Assembly (NCBI GenBank): GCA_947647735.1
Contig: CANSLJ010000003.1
Span: forward strand, 1 to 64,000
Origin: an uncultured bacterium
GTDB taxonomy: Bacteria > Bacillota > Clostridia > Lachnospirales > Lachnospiraceae
Reading direction: 5' to 3'
Length of the DNA stretch: 64,000 bases
Shown one piece after another: positions 1 to 7,270 of the stretch. Positions within the stretch are counted from its first letter, which is position 1. Each line of letters starts with the position of its first letter. A model generated the notes under the pieces. That model was not told where the DNA came from and ran no database searches. It saw only the letters and a list, made by a program, of their open reading frames with translations. Made by a program: the position numbers and the translations under genes.

Positions 1-1
1 T

Positions 2-244
2 TTGAAATATTCCCTAAGCAAAAATCCTCTGGAAAATTACGAGAACATGGATAAAGGAATTGAAAATAATAATTTCTTTTCCTGTGTTGCATTTAAATCG
101 ATTTTTCCAATTATAAAAGAATACTTAGACTCTATTTCTTGTGTGAAAGAAATAGAAAATGAGCGTATAATTCGATTTTTTAACGCTAAAAATGGATTGC
201 AGGAACCAAAGATGAACAAAAACAATATAGAATTTGGAGAATAG
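2..244 (+). CDS. Hypothetical protein, C-terminal part only
   Basis: An open frame enters from the left edge and stops at 242-244, giving about 80 residues, so the true start is probably outside the window. The visible part is rich in Lys, Asn, Ile and Phe, with no motif, signal peptide or membrane segment that I recognise. The DNA is markedly AT-rich, as in the next gene and unlike the GC-richer mobilization genes from 2078. Its stop lies a few bases before the start of the next gene, so the two are probably co-transcribed. Function unknown. Confidence 0.45.
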   Translation: MKYSLSKNPLENYENMDKGIENNNFFSCVAFKSIFPIIKEYLDSISCVKEIENERIIRFFNAKNGLQEPKMNKNNIEFGE

Positions 245-251
245 AATTTTG

Positions 252-1154
252 ATGGATGAATTTAAAAAAAAATTTACTTTGGGATTGAATTCAAATATCC
301 CCTATAAAGAATATGATGAATTTTTAAAAAAGTATAGGGATTATATTCATAGTGTTTATTTTTCGTTACCCATAGGCGATGAGTTTTCTACCAGACAAAT
401 TTATTCTGATGGGTTAAGAACAAAAGAGCAAATAATGAATTGGTGGGGACTTGTAGACACAATTAAATCTAATGATTTAAAAATGGAAGTGTGCATGAAT
501 GTTCCTGGTTTAAATGCGGAAAAGATAGATAATGCAATTGAGTTTATGCAGCAAAAATTGACTCCAGATGAGATTGTTTGTATTACTTCATATTATGCAA
601 AATTAAAGGAAGCTTTTCCAAATTCCAGATATATATATAGCTTTAATAATATAGTTCCGGATAAAAATAGAGATGGTTTGGAAGGTTTTGACGAGATTGT
701 TGTTGGAAAATCGTATTTACTTTCGGATGATAATAGAAAAAAATTGATAAATGAAGGATTCTCAATTAGACTTTTGTTAAATAATGGTTGTTTTTTTGAA
801 TGTGTACAGTGTAATGATATGTGTAGATATAAATTTGATAATGATTTATCAATATACGATATAGAGATGATGTATGCAAAACAGAGTTTTTGGCCTGAAG
901 AACTCAGAAAATTAATAAAAAAGATTGATTATTTGGATAAATTAAAGTTCAAATTATCTACACGTACTAAAAATTTAAAGGCACAAGAGATATGTTTGTC
1001 TTCGTATTTACAAGGTGAAAGTGTTGAAAAATATATTAAAAAAGATTTTATGCTATATTACATTTGGTGTGGATTGGGATATTTTGCTGACTATTACAAA
1101 AAGTTTGATTTCCATAGAATCAGAAATGTAAAAGTAGAAAATAATAGATTTTGA
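252..1154 (+). CDS. Hypothetical protein, possibly TIM-barrel/U32-like, with a Cys cluster
   Basis: This 300-residue protein starts at ATG 252, preceded by GGAG at 236-239; TTG 234 and TTG 249 are alternatives in the same frame. No signal peptide is seen. Near residues 180-200 there is a run CFFECVQCNDMC, four cysteines that could bind metal or a cluster. The order of segments, with a sentence like FDEIVVG followed by a Cys motif, loosely recalls U32 peptidase-like barrels, but the match is from memory and weak. The gene is AT-rich and follows the partial gene by a few bases. It lies inside the integrated element and may be cargo. Function not assigned. Confidence 0.5.
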   Translation: MDEFKKKFTLGLNSNIPYKEYDEFLKKYRDYIHSVYFSLPIGDEFSTRQIYSDGLRTKEQIMNWWGLVDTIKSNDLKMEVCMNVPGLNAEKIDNAIEFMQQKLTPDEIVCITSYYAKLKEAFPNSRYIYSFNNIVPDKNRDGLEGFDEIVVGKSYLLSDDNRKKLINEGFSIRLLLNNGCFFECVQCNDMCRYKFDNDLSIYDIEMMYAKQSFWPEELRKLIKKIDYLDKLKFKLSTRTKNLKAQEICLSSYLQGESVEKYIKKDFMLYYIWCGLGYFADYYKKFDFHRIRNVKVENNRF

Positions 1155-1423
1155 ATTGTTCTGTTAAAATAATTTTAAGTACCATTTTCCACGGTTCTTC
1201 CTCTGTTACAGATCCCTGCGTTGGTATTTTCTGGTAAATTTTGTGGGAAAACAGGCTTATGCATTCAGGATCTTTGATGCCCATGTCAGTTGGAAAAATA
1301 TGGAAAGCCTCGGTAAAGCAGAATGTTATGAAGGTTTGAAGTTTTTACTTTTAACGCAGTATTTAGTATAAACGCCCTTATTTCATTAGGTGTGGTCGTT
1401 TCCAGTGATTCGTGTCTTTTTTC
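1155..1423. other. Gene-free stretch with degenerate sequence
   Basis: About 270 bases with no ORF of useful length on either strand. Base composition changes here from very AT-rich to mixed. It looks like decayed sequence between the AT-rich genes and the mobilization block. No repeat, RNA or terminator could be made out. Confidence 0.4.
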
Positions 1424-1555
1424 TCATAATAGACTACAATCAGCTTGAACTTTGAAAAAAGTTTTCCAGATAGAAGTTTCTGCATACCCTAATCGTTTTG
1501 TTTCCGATAACATCCTGACAATTGTTTCATTAATAGTTACTTTGGGTTCTTTCAT
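1424..1555 (-). pseudogene. N-terminal fragment of a tyrosine-recombinase-like gene
   Basis: The minus-strand frame from ATG at 1555 encodes 43 residues beginning MKEPKVTINETIVRMLSE, with GAGAGG upstream as a ribosome site, then stops. The opening, a short helix with TKRLGYAETSIW, resembles the N-terminal SAM-like region of tyrosine recombinases found on clostridial insertion elements; this is from memory and uncertain. The catalytic domain is absent, so this is at most a fragment. It may be the scar of an earlier insertion next to the truncated umuC. Confidence 0.3.
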
Positions 1556-1646
1556 GACATTCTGCCTCTCTTTGTAATAGTCAGGGAAACTCCCCTTGCT
1601 AAGACAATTATTAAGAAATACATGAGGATTGTCATAAAACGGCAAT

Positions 1647-1967
1647 GTGCCTTACGAAAGTTGGAGACCAGGATATTATCCCGAATATTTTGTATGTATT
1701 CCGCATGGTGTATGGAGAAAAATAGATGTATATAAATACCGCTTTCTGACCGTTACGGATGTGACGGAAGAAATCTATGCGGCGGCCTGTAAGATATTCC
1801 ATGAACTGTGGGACAAAAGAACACCGCTGCGGCAGATTGGGATACATACTTCCAAAGTGGAAAGCGATGCCGAGAGGCAGTATAATCTTTTTGACCTCCA
1901 GAAATATGACAGACTGGGGGAGTTAAACTGGGCGGCGGACTGGATAAAGAGCGCCGCAGCGGGGTAA
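1647..1967 (+). pseudogene. C-terminal fragment of a Y-family DNA polymerase (UmuC/DinB-like)
   Basis: From about residue 24 of this 106-residue frame the sequence follows the little-finger and tail region of UmuC-type polymerases. It shows DVTEEIYAAACKIFHELWD, then RTPLRQIGIHTSKV and a QYNLFD tail. The palm and fingers domains with the catalytic carboxylates, which should supply about 300 residues upstream, are missing, and the first 20 residues do not look like the family. It is therefore a 5'-deleted remnant. Full-length umuC genes commonly sit before SRAP and relaxase genes in clostridial mobile elements, which fits the next genes. Confidence 0.7.
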
Positions 1968-2077
1968 CATTGGGGATAGATGTGGAGAGTGAGAAAGCAA
2001 GGAGTCTGTGAAACGGTCAGATCATGTCATGGCGGGGATATGGAGTATGACCTTGTTATAGAAATGGGGGATTAGAG

Positions 2078-2668
2078 ATGTGCGGTGTGTTTTATGTAGA
2101 CGATGATACCATGAGGGAGATAGAGAAGATTGCCCGTAAAATAGATGAAAAGCAGGCGGCATCAGGGGATGTGCATCCATCGAAGCCTGCGCTTATCCTG
2201 GGGGCAGGCTGGAAAGAAGCGGTTTCCGAAGTGCTAAAGTGGGGATATGAGGGATATGGGAAAAAGACGTTGATTTTCAACGCGAGAACGGAGACAGTAC
2301 AGGAGCGGCCGATGTTCAGAAAGGATTTTGAGGAGAGGCGGTGTCTGATCCCGGCGGATAAATTTTATGAATGGAAGCAGACCGGAGGGAAGAAGAAAGA
2401 GAAATATGAGTTTTCTGCGCCGGGAGGAATCCTGTATTTAGCGGGGATATATCATAAAAATCCGGCGGGGGACAGGTTTACGATCCTTACCCGTGAGGCA
2501 GAAGGGTGCATGGAGGGAGTGCATCACCGTATGCCGTTAATCCTGCACAGGGAGGATATGGAGAAGTGGCTGTTTTCAGGAGAAGAGGCGGTAAAACTGT
2601 TAAAGAGCCATTATGAGGAACTGGAGAAAAACAGGAAAGAGGAATTTCAGCAGATGAGTTTGTTTTAA
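2078..2668 (+). CDS. SOS response-associated peptidase (SRAP, YedK/HMCES family)
   Basis: A 196-residue SRAP protein. This family covalently captures abasic sites in single-stranded DNA through the amino-terminal cysteine exposed after Met removal. Family marks visible are MCG at the start (Cys2), FNARTET near residue 70, FYEWK near 105 and HHRMPLIL near 150, covering the Cys, Asn, Glu and His of the active site. Length is near the usual 190-230. The start at ATG 2078 has GGGGG upstream. It follows the umuC remnant, and the C-terminal MSLF recalls a clamp-binding tail, which is only a guess. In the element it probably protects single-stranded DNA during transfer or repair. Confidence 0.9.
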   Translation: MCGVFYVDDDTMREIEKIARKIDEKQAASGDVHPSKPALILGAGWKEAVSEVLKWGYEGYGKKTLIFNARTETVQERPMFRKDFEERRCLIPADKFYEWKQTGGKKKEKYEFSAPGGILYLAGIYHKNPAGDRFTILTREAEGCMEGVHHRMPLILHREDMEKWLFSGEEAVKLLKSHYEELEKNRKEEFQQMSLF

Positions 2669-2726
2669 ATTTGGGAAGAGTAGGAAAAGAGCGGTAATGA
2701 CGGGGAGGTGATGGAAGTATGCCGGG

Positions 2727-3704
2727 GTGACAAAGGAGCAGATTGCACGGGCGAAAGAGTGGGACCTGCTCTCTTATTTGCAGACGTATGAGCCGCAGGA
2801 ACTGCACAAATGCGGGGGAAGGGAATACAGTACCGTGACCCATGACAGTCTTAGAATCTCCAATGGAAGGTGGAACTGGCACAGCTGGGGGATTGGGGGC
2901 AAGACAGCACTTGACTACCTAGTCAGGGTGCGGGGAATGGACTTTGTTTCGGCGGTGGAGACGCTCTGCAGGGAACGGGGTGCGGATGCCCAGACGGCAT
3001 CTGAAATTCCTCTCAAAGAGAAACCGGCAAAGCCTTTTTTGCTGCCGCCGGAGAACCGGTGTGGGACGGCGGCGGTCTCCTATCTATTGGGCAGGGGAAT
3101 TGATGCGGAAGTGATCAGCAGGTGTATCGGTAAAGGGCTTCTGTATGAGAGCCGCGATTACCATAACTGTGTCTTTGTAGGAAAAGACAGTGCAGGGAAA
3201 GCGCGTTATGCCTTCCTGCGCGGAATATACGGCGCGTTTAAAAAGGATGTGGACGGGAGCGATAAACGTTACAGTTTTTCGTTCCCGTCTTCTGATAAGG
3301 ACAGCCCTTTTGTGGCTGTGGCGGAAAGTCCTGTTGATGCGCTCTCTGTAGCATCACTGTTAAAGATGCAGGGGGAGGACTGGACAAAGAACCACTATCT
3401 TTCTCTGGGCGGGACAGCGCCATGTGCATTGCTTACGTTTCTGCATGACCATCCGGCTGTGAGCTGCATCAGTTTATGCCTGGATAATGACGGGGCAGGG
3501 ATTTTGGGCATGGAGAAAATCCGAGAGGCGGTGCGGGAAGATGCGGAACTTTCCCGGCGCATCCGGGTAATCGCGAATAATCCGCCGCCCCTCGTATGTG
3601 GGAAGGATTACAACGAACTGCTGCAGCAGAAAGTGGCTGAGAGATATGAAGCAGAAAGCAGAGAAAAAGTAAGGACAGGGCATACCAGCGGCATGGAAAA
3701 ATAA
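2727..3704 (+). CDS. DUF3991 and Toprim domain protein
   Basis: A 325-residue protein starting at GTG 2727, which is forced because the frame has a stop at 2709-2711 and no other start between. The N-terminal third (about residues 5-90) has the DUF3991-type primase-like pattern with CGGREY and WNWHSWGIGGKTALDYL. The middle carries a Toprim fold with AESPVDALS and a CLDNDGAG acidic motif (about residues 190-260), as in DnaG-type primases. Such proteins accompany relaxases on clostridial integrative elements and are thought to act in replication or processing of the transferred strand. It lies 19 bases before the relaxase and is probably in one operon with it. Confidence 0.85.
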   Translation: MTKEQIARAKEWDLLSYLQTYEPQELHKCGGREYSTVTHDSLRISNGRWNWHSWGIGGKTALDYLVRVRGMDFVSAVETLCRERGADAQTASEIPLKEKPAKPFLLPPENRCGTAAVSYLLGRGIDAEVISRCIGKGLLYESRDYHNCVFVGKDSAGKARYAFLRGIYGAFKKDVDGSDKRYSFSFPSSDKDSPFVAVAESPVDALSVASLLKMQGEDWTKNHYLSLGGTAPCALLTFLHDHPAVSCISLCLDNDGAGILGMEKIREAVREDAELSRRIRVIANNPPPLVCGKDYNELLQQKVAERYEAESREKVRTGHTSGMEK

Positions 3705-3723
3705 ACGGAAGGAGGACGCGTAT

Positions 3724-5142
3724 ATGGCAGTTTCTGATCTGCTCCCACGGAAAGCGACGGGGAACAAGACACGGGGGCAGACGCTCAAGGAGCGTATAAA
3801 ATATGACCAGAAAGAGGAAAAGACAAAGGGCGGGGAACTGGTATCATCATACATGTGCTGCCCGGAGACCGCCGCCGAAGAATTTGAGATGAGCAAGCTC
3901 CTTTATGAAACGTCTACCGGACGGAGCCAGTCCCGGGAGCGGGACATTATTGCCTACCGCATCATCCAGTCCTTTAAGCCGGGGGAGATTACGCCGGAGG
4001 AAGCAAACAGGCTGGGGTATGAACTGGCTATGAAATTTACAAAAGGGAAGCATCAGTTTGTTGTATCGACTCATGTAGATAAAGCCCATATCCATAACCA
4101 TGTGGAATTTAACAGTACAAACTTGGAGTGCGACGGCAAGTTTAATAACTATAAAAATTCCTCCTTTGCCCTGCGCAGGCTCAACGACCAGATATGCAGG
4201 GAACATGGCTACTCTGTGATTGAAAATCCGGAAGCAGAAAGGAAAGGGCAACACAGTTCCCTGCGCTATCAGGAAAAAGCGGCGGCAAAACGCGGGCGGA
4301 GTTTCAAGGAGCGGCTGCGGCAGACGATTGACAGGGTGCTGCCTGAGAGCAGAGACTTTGAAGATTTTTTATCCCGCATGAGGGAAGAAGGATATGAAAT
4401 CAAACGGCGGGGAAAATCGTTGGAGTTCCGTGCACCGGGGCAGGAGAAATTTATGCGAAGCTTCCGTCTGGGGGAGGAATATATGGAGGAGGCGTTAAAG
4501 GAGCGGGCAGGAAAAATCAATACCAGAGCGATGACAAAAACAAAACGAAAGCCGGCGGTAAGGAATGTCAATCTCCTTGTGGATATCCAGGCAAAAATGC
4601 AGGCGGGGAAAGGAAAAGGCTATGAGCGGTGGGCGAAAGTTTTCAACCTGAAAGAAGCGGCAAAGACTTTAAATTTTCTTGTGGAAAATGGTGTCACTGA
4701 TTATGAGGAACTGATGGCGCGGGCTGAAGCTGCCGGGCAGAGATTTGACGCACTTTCTGTCCGCATCAAACAGCTTGAAGGATGCATGGCAGAGACTGCG
4801 CAGTTAAAAACACATATCATCAATTACTCCAAAACGCGGGAAGTCTATCAGGAATATAAGAAATCGCGCCACAAAAAAGAATACCTTGCAGAACATGCGG
4901 AGGAGATTAAAAAGCATGAGGCGGCAAAAGCAGCTTTTGATGACCTGGACGGAAAGCCAATACCAAAAGTGGCGAAACTTTCGGAAGAATATGCCGCACT
5001 CCTGGCTGAGAAAAAAGAGTGTTATGAGGAATATAAAACGGCGCGGAAAGAGATGATCGACTACCAGAGCGCAAAGCAGAATGTGGATACAATTTTAGGG
5101 TTTGAGCCGCGCGGAGCGGGGAAAAAAGAAACAGAGCGGTGA
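3724..5142 (+). CDS. Relaxase/mobilization nuclease (MobA/VirD2 type)
   Basis: A 472-residue relaxase, the enzyme that nicks oriT and leads the strand into a conjugation channel. The N-terminal relaxase domain (about residues 35-165) shows GGELVSSYMC, the TGR/RERDIIAYRIIQSF region and the metal-binding histidines in THVDKAHIHNHVEFNS, typical of Pfam Relaxase (PF03432). The C-terminal half is charged and predicted largely helical or coiled coil (about residues 270-460), as is usual. Start at ATG 3724 follows GGAGGACG. No MobC-like accessory gene and no VirD4, VirB4 or other type IV secretion gene is in the window, so the element looks mobilizable, or its transfer genes lie left of position 1. 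Confidence 0.9.
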   Translation: MAVSDLLPRKATGNKTRGQTLKERIKYDQKEEKTKGGELVSSYMCCPETAAEEFEMSKLLYETSTGRSQSRERDIIAYRIIQSFKPGEITPEEANRLGYELAMKFTKGKHQFVVSTHVDKAHIHNHVEFNSTNLECDGKFNNYKNSSFALRRLNDQICREHGYSVIENPEAERKGQHSSLRYQEKAAAKRGRSFKERLRQTIDRVLPESRDFEDFLSRMREEGYEIKRRGKSLEFRAPGQEKFMRSFRLGEEYMEEALKERAGKINTRAMTKTKRKPAVRNVNLLVDIQAKMQAGKGKGYERWAKVFNLKEAAKTLNFLVENGVTDYEELMARAEAAGQRFDALSVRIKQLEGCMAETAQLKTHIINYSKTREVYQEYKKSRHKKEYLAEHAEEIKKHEAAKAAFDDLDGKPIPKVAKLSEEYAALLAEKKECYEEYKTARKEMIDYQSAKQNVDTILGFEPRGAGKKETER

Positions 5143-5154
5143 CAGATAAGAGAA

Positions 5155-5202
5155 AGAGGAAAGCAGGAGGGAAATTCAGTCCTTTCTGCTTCCTCTTTTT
5201 TT
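5155..5202 (+). terminator. Rho-independent terminator after the relaxase
   Basis: AGAGGAAAGCAGGAGG pairs with the downstream CCTTTCTGCTTCCTCT across a short loop and is followed by a run of seven T. It sits 13 bases after the relaxase stop and would end the mobilization transcript. Confidence 0.85.
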
Positions 5203-5262
5203 ATTGCCTTTTCAGGGAATGGTGCTTATGGGATAAGAGATTATTTGTCGGAAAGCCGGGGA

Positions 5263-5345
5263 TTGGGGTGTCCCCAACAAGCATAGCGAGGTGACGTAAG
5301 GAGCCGGAGCGGGGATAACGATATTCGTAAAGAATATCGTTATCC
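5263..5345. other. Two perfect hairpins, possible oriT or transfer-associated region
   Basis: Two inverted repeats lie just after the relaxase terminator. TTGGGG-TGT-CCCCAA occupies 5263-5277. A perfect 14-base repeat, GGATAACGATATTC with a 5-base loop, occupies 5313-5345. Neither is followed by a T run, so neither looks like a terminator. Inverted repeats near a relaxase gene are what an oriT usually offers; assigning this as oriT is inference. Confidence 0.4.
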
Positions 5346-5484
5346 ATTGCTTGCCAGAGACATAATGATTTGAAAATCAGAAAAGGAATAAGGAGAGTAA
5401 GGCAGAAAAAGTATGAGATTAAAAAATTTAAGATAAAGGACATTGCTTCACAAGACAAAAAGAATTACATCAGGATTAAGAAAA

Positions 5485-5928
5485 TGCCGATTGTATTGTG
5501 AACGGTGCAGGAGTAGATTTGTCCACTTCTGAGGGATTTGTCTATACGAGCATTCAAAAAAATTTTAGATTTTGAGGAAAAATACGGTTTTCACAATATA
5601 TTCGGGTGGATTTTACCCTTACAAGACGCTGGAAGAATTTGGACCGTATTGGAGCAGACATATCTATGTGAATCGTTATATGGACGCTCCTAAATCTGTA
5701 TATAACGAGTTTTTGGGGCTTGTAAAGGGTAAGAACCATTTTGTTATCACAACAAACGTAGACCATTGCTTTTAGAAAGTCGGATTTGATAAAAAGCGGC
5801 TTTTCTACACACAGGAAAATTACGGACTGTTTTAATGCAACACACCTCGTGGTATAAATACTTGCGAGAATGAAGGAGCGTTGATTTGTATTGACAGCGA
5901 TATTGGCGAAGGCATAAAAAGTTGTTGA
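5485..5928 (+). pseudogene. Broken Sir2-family NAD-dependent deacetylase gene
   Basis: Two frames joined by a frameshift give Sir2-like sequence. The first (from about 5490) reads IVNGAGVDLSTSEGF, the NAD-binding GAGxGLSxxxGF motif of sirtuins. The second (from about 5572) reads YSGGFYPYKTLEEFGPYWSRHIY, then NRYMDAPKSVY and VITTNVDHCF, where TTNVDHC matches the TQNVDxL-type motif. After a TAG at 5773-5775 it continues with FDKKRLFYTQENYGLF and meets a second stop. The zinc-ribbon and C-terminal parts are missing. With a frameshift, two internal stops and no clear start, this is a dead gene, probably old cargo of the element. Confidence 0.75.
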
Positions 5929-6084
5929 ATAGCATAGGAGACGAAAAAATAGTTCACTTACTTTTTTGAGTTTGATTCTTAGCATATCAGATGTTGCAAA
6001 TTTTTAGTGAACAAAGTAGAATAATTAACTTACGGATAACAAAGCAGGGAAAGGAATTTTAAAAATTCTTTTCCCACATTGCTA

Positions 6085-7065
6085 TTAGGTAGTATCTCCT
6101 TTTTCAAATATCACTGGTATTCGTATATTTATGTTTTCGACAGGTTCTTTATTGATTTTTTTAATCAATATATCTACAACTGTTTTTGAAAACTTCTCAA
6201 ATTGCTGCATAATTGTGGTTATTTTTCGTTCTTGCATATTAGTTATATATGTGCCATCGTATGCGACAATTGCTAAATCATCAGGTACTTTTTTGTTTAA
6301 AGAGCTTGCTGCATTAAGAAAAGCTACAGCAGGGATATCAGCGCACATGACACCATCTATTTCAGGATAATATTCTAATATTGTCTGCGCCAAATTTTTA
6401 AAACCTAGAAAATCAAAAGTATTCCATTTAATTTCAACTTTTCGGGTCTTTATATTATTTTCATGAAGGATTCTTTCTAATTCTAAATGCCCCTGATAAG
6501 ATATGACATCATTTACCATTCCCTCATCACAAAGGTGCACAACATATTTACAATGGTTATTGATAAATTCCTGTGCGGCTAATCTACCACCTGTCTTATG
6601 GTCAGACACAACGAGAGGAATGTTATCATTAACAAAATAGTCCAACATAATAATTGGTTTGTTAAAGTTCTCATAGTATTCTTTTTCTATATTACTGACA
6701 GCCATGATGACACCATCAACCATATTTGATTCAAAGAACCGCATATATGCTTTTTCACGTTCAACATCACCTGCAGTACTGCATAACATCAGCTTATATC
6801 CCTTTTCATATAAATATTGTTCAATATGGTTGGCCAATGAAGAGAAGAAGGGATGTTTTATATTTGGAACTAATATAGCAATAATTCCAGCTTTTTGCTT
6901 AAACATTCCGCGCGCTAATTCATTTGGTATATAGTTTAATTCTTCCATCGCTTTTTCTATGCGCTCTTTTGTTTCCGGTGCAACATAGGCGGAATTGTTT
7001 AATACACGAGAAACTGTACATACTGCCACACCAGCTCTTTTTGCCACTTCTCGAATAGTAGACAA
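6085..7065 (-). CDS. LacI-family transcriptional regulator of the alpha-glucoside cluster
   Basis: A 326-residue LacI/GalR regulator. Residues 1-50 form the helix-turn-helix and hinge (TIREVAKRAGVAVCTVSRVLNNS, then YIPNELARGM), followed by a periplasmic-binding-protein-like sugar domain to the end. The start is a TTG at 7063-7065 with AGGGGGTG well placed before it. It is divergent from the first alpha-glucosidase. LacI-type palindromes (core GAAACACGTTTC) overlap both nearby catabolic promoters, so it most likely represses this cluster and is released by an alpha-glucoside or derivative. The effector cannot be read from the sequence. Confidence 0.9.
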   Translation of the reverse strand: MSTIREVAKRAGVAVCTVSRVLNNSAYVAPETKERIEKAMEELNYIPNELARGMFKQKAGIIAILVPNIKHPFFSSLANHIEQYLYEKGYKLMLCSTAGDVEREKAYMRFFESNMVDGVIMAVSNIEKEYYENFNKPIIMLDYFVNDNIPLVVSDHKTGGRLAAQEFINNHCKYVVHLCDEGMVNDVISYQGHLELERILHENNIKTRKVEIKWNTFDFLGFKNLAQTILEYYPEIDGVMCADIPAVAFLNAASSLNKKVPDDLAIVAYDGTYITNMQERKITTIMQQFEKFSKTVVDILIKKINKEPVENINIRIPVIFEKGDTT

Positions 7066-7106
7066 ATATATTCACCCCCTTTACTTTCCAGATACATATA
7101 TTTTAA

Positions 7107-7135
7107 ATTTTAGCACATGGTTTATTTTGTAACAA
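7107..7135 (-). promoter_or_regulatory. Promoter of the lacI-type gene
   Basis: On the minus strand, TTGTTA (7130-7135) and TAAAAT (7107-7112) are separated by 17 bases, pointing at the regulator. No copy of the GAAACACGTTTC palindrome lies in it, so autoregulation is not evident. Confidence 0.5.
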
Positions 7136-7184
7136 GTATTTTATCTTGCAATAGTGGAGAGTTTGCGAAGCTGGATTATACTCA

Positions 7185-7235
7185 TTGACATTAAAAACGG
7201 GCCATGTTACAATCAATATATGAAACACGTTTCAT
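7185..7235 (+). promoter_or_regulatory. Promoter and LacI-type operator of the first alpha-glucosidase
   Basis: A consensus sigma-A promoter, TTGACA (7185-7190), 17 bases, TACAAT (7208-7213), is followed by the palindrome ATGAAACACGTTTCAT (7220-7235) at the expected transcription start. An operator here would block initiation. The same core recurs twice at 9057-9102, which ties the two transcripts to one regulator, most simply the adjacent LacI protein. Confidence 0.85.
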
Positions 7236-7270
7236 TACGCGGCATATTTATTTTAGAAAGGAAAGGCGAT

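Noticed and set aside
7154-7270. Longer N-terminus for the first alpha-glucosidase
   Set aside because: It would begin upstream of the -35 box and read through the promoter and operator; ATG 7271 has the ribosome site and matches the paralogue's start.
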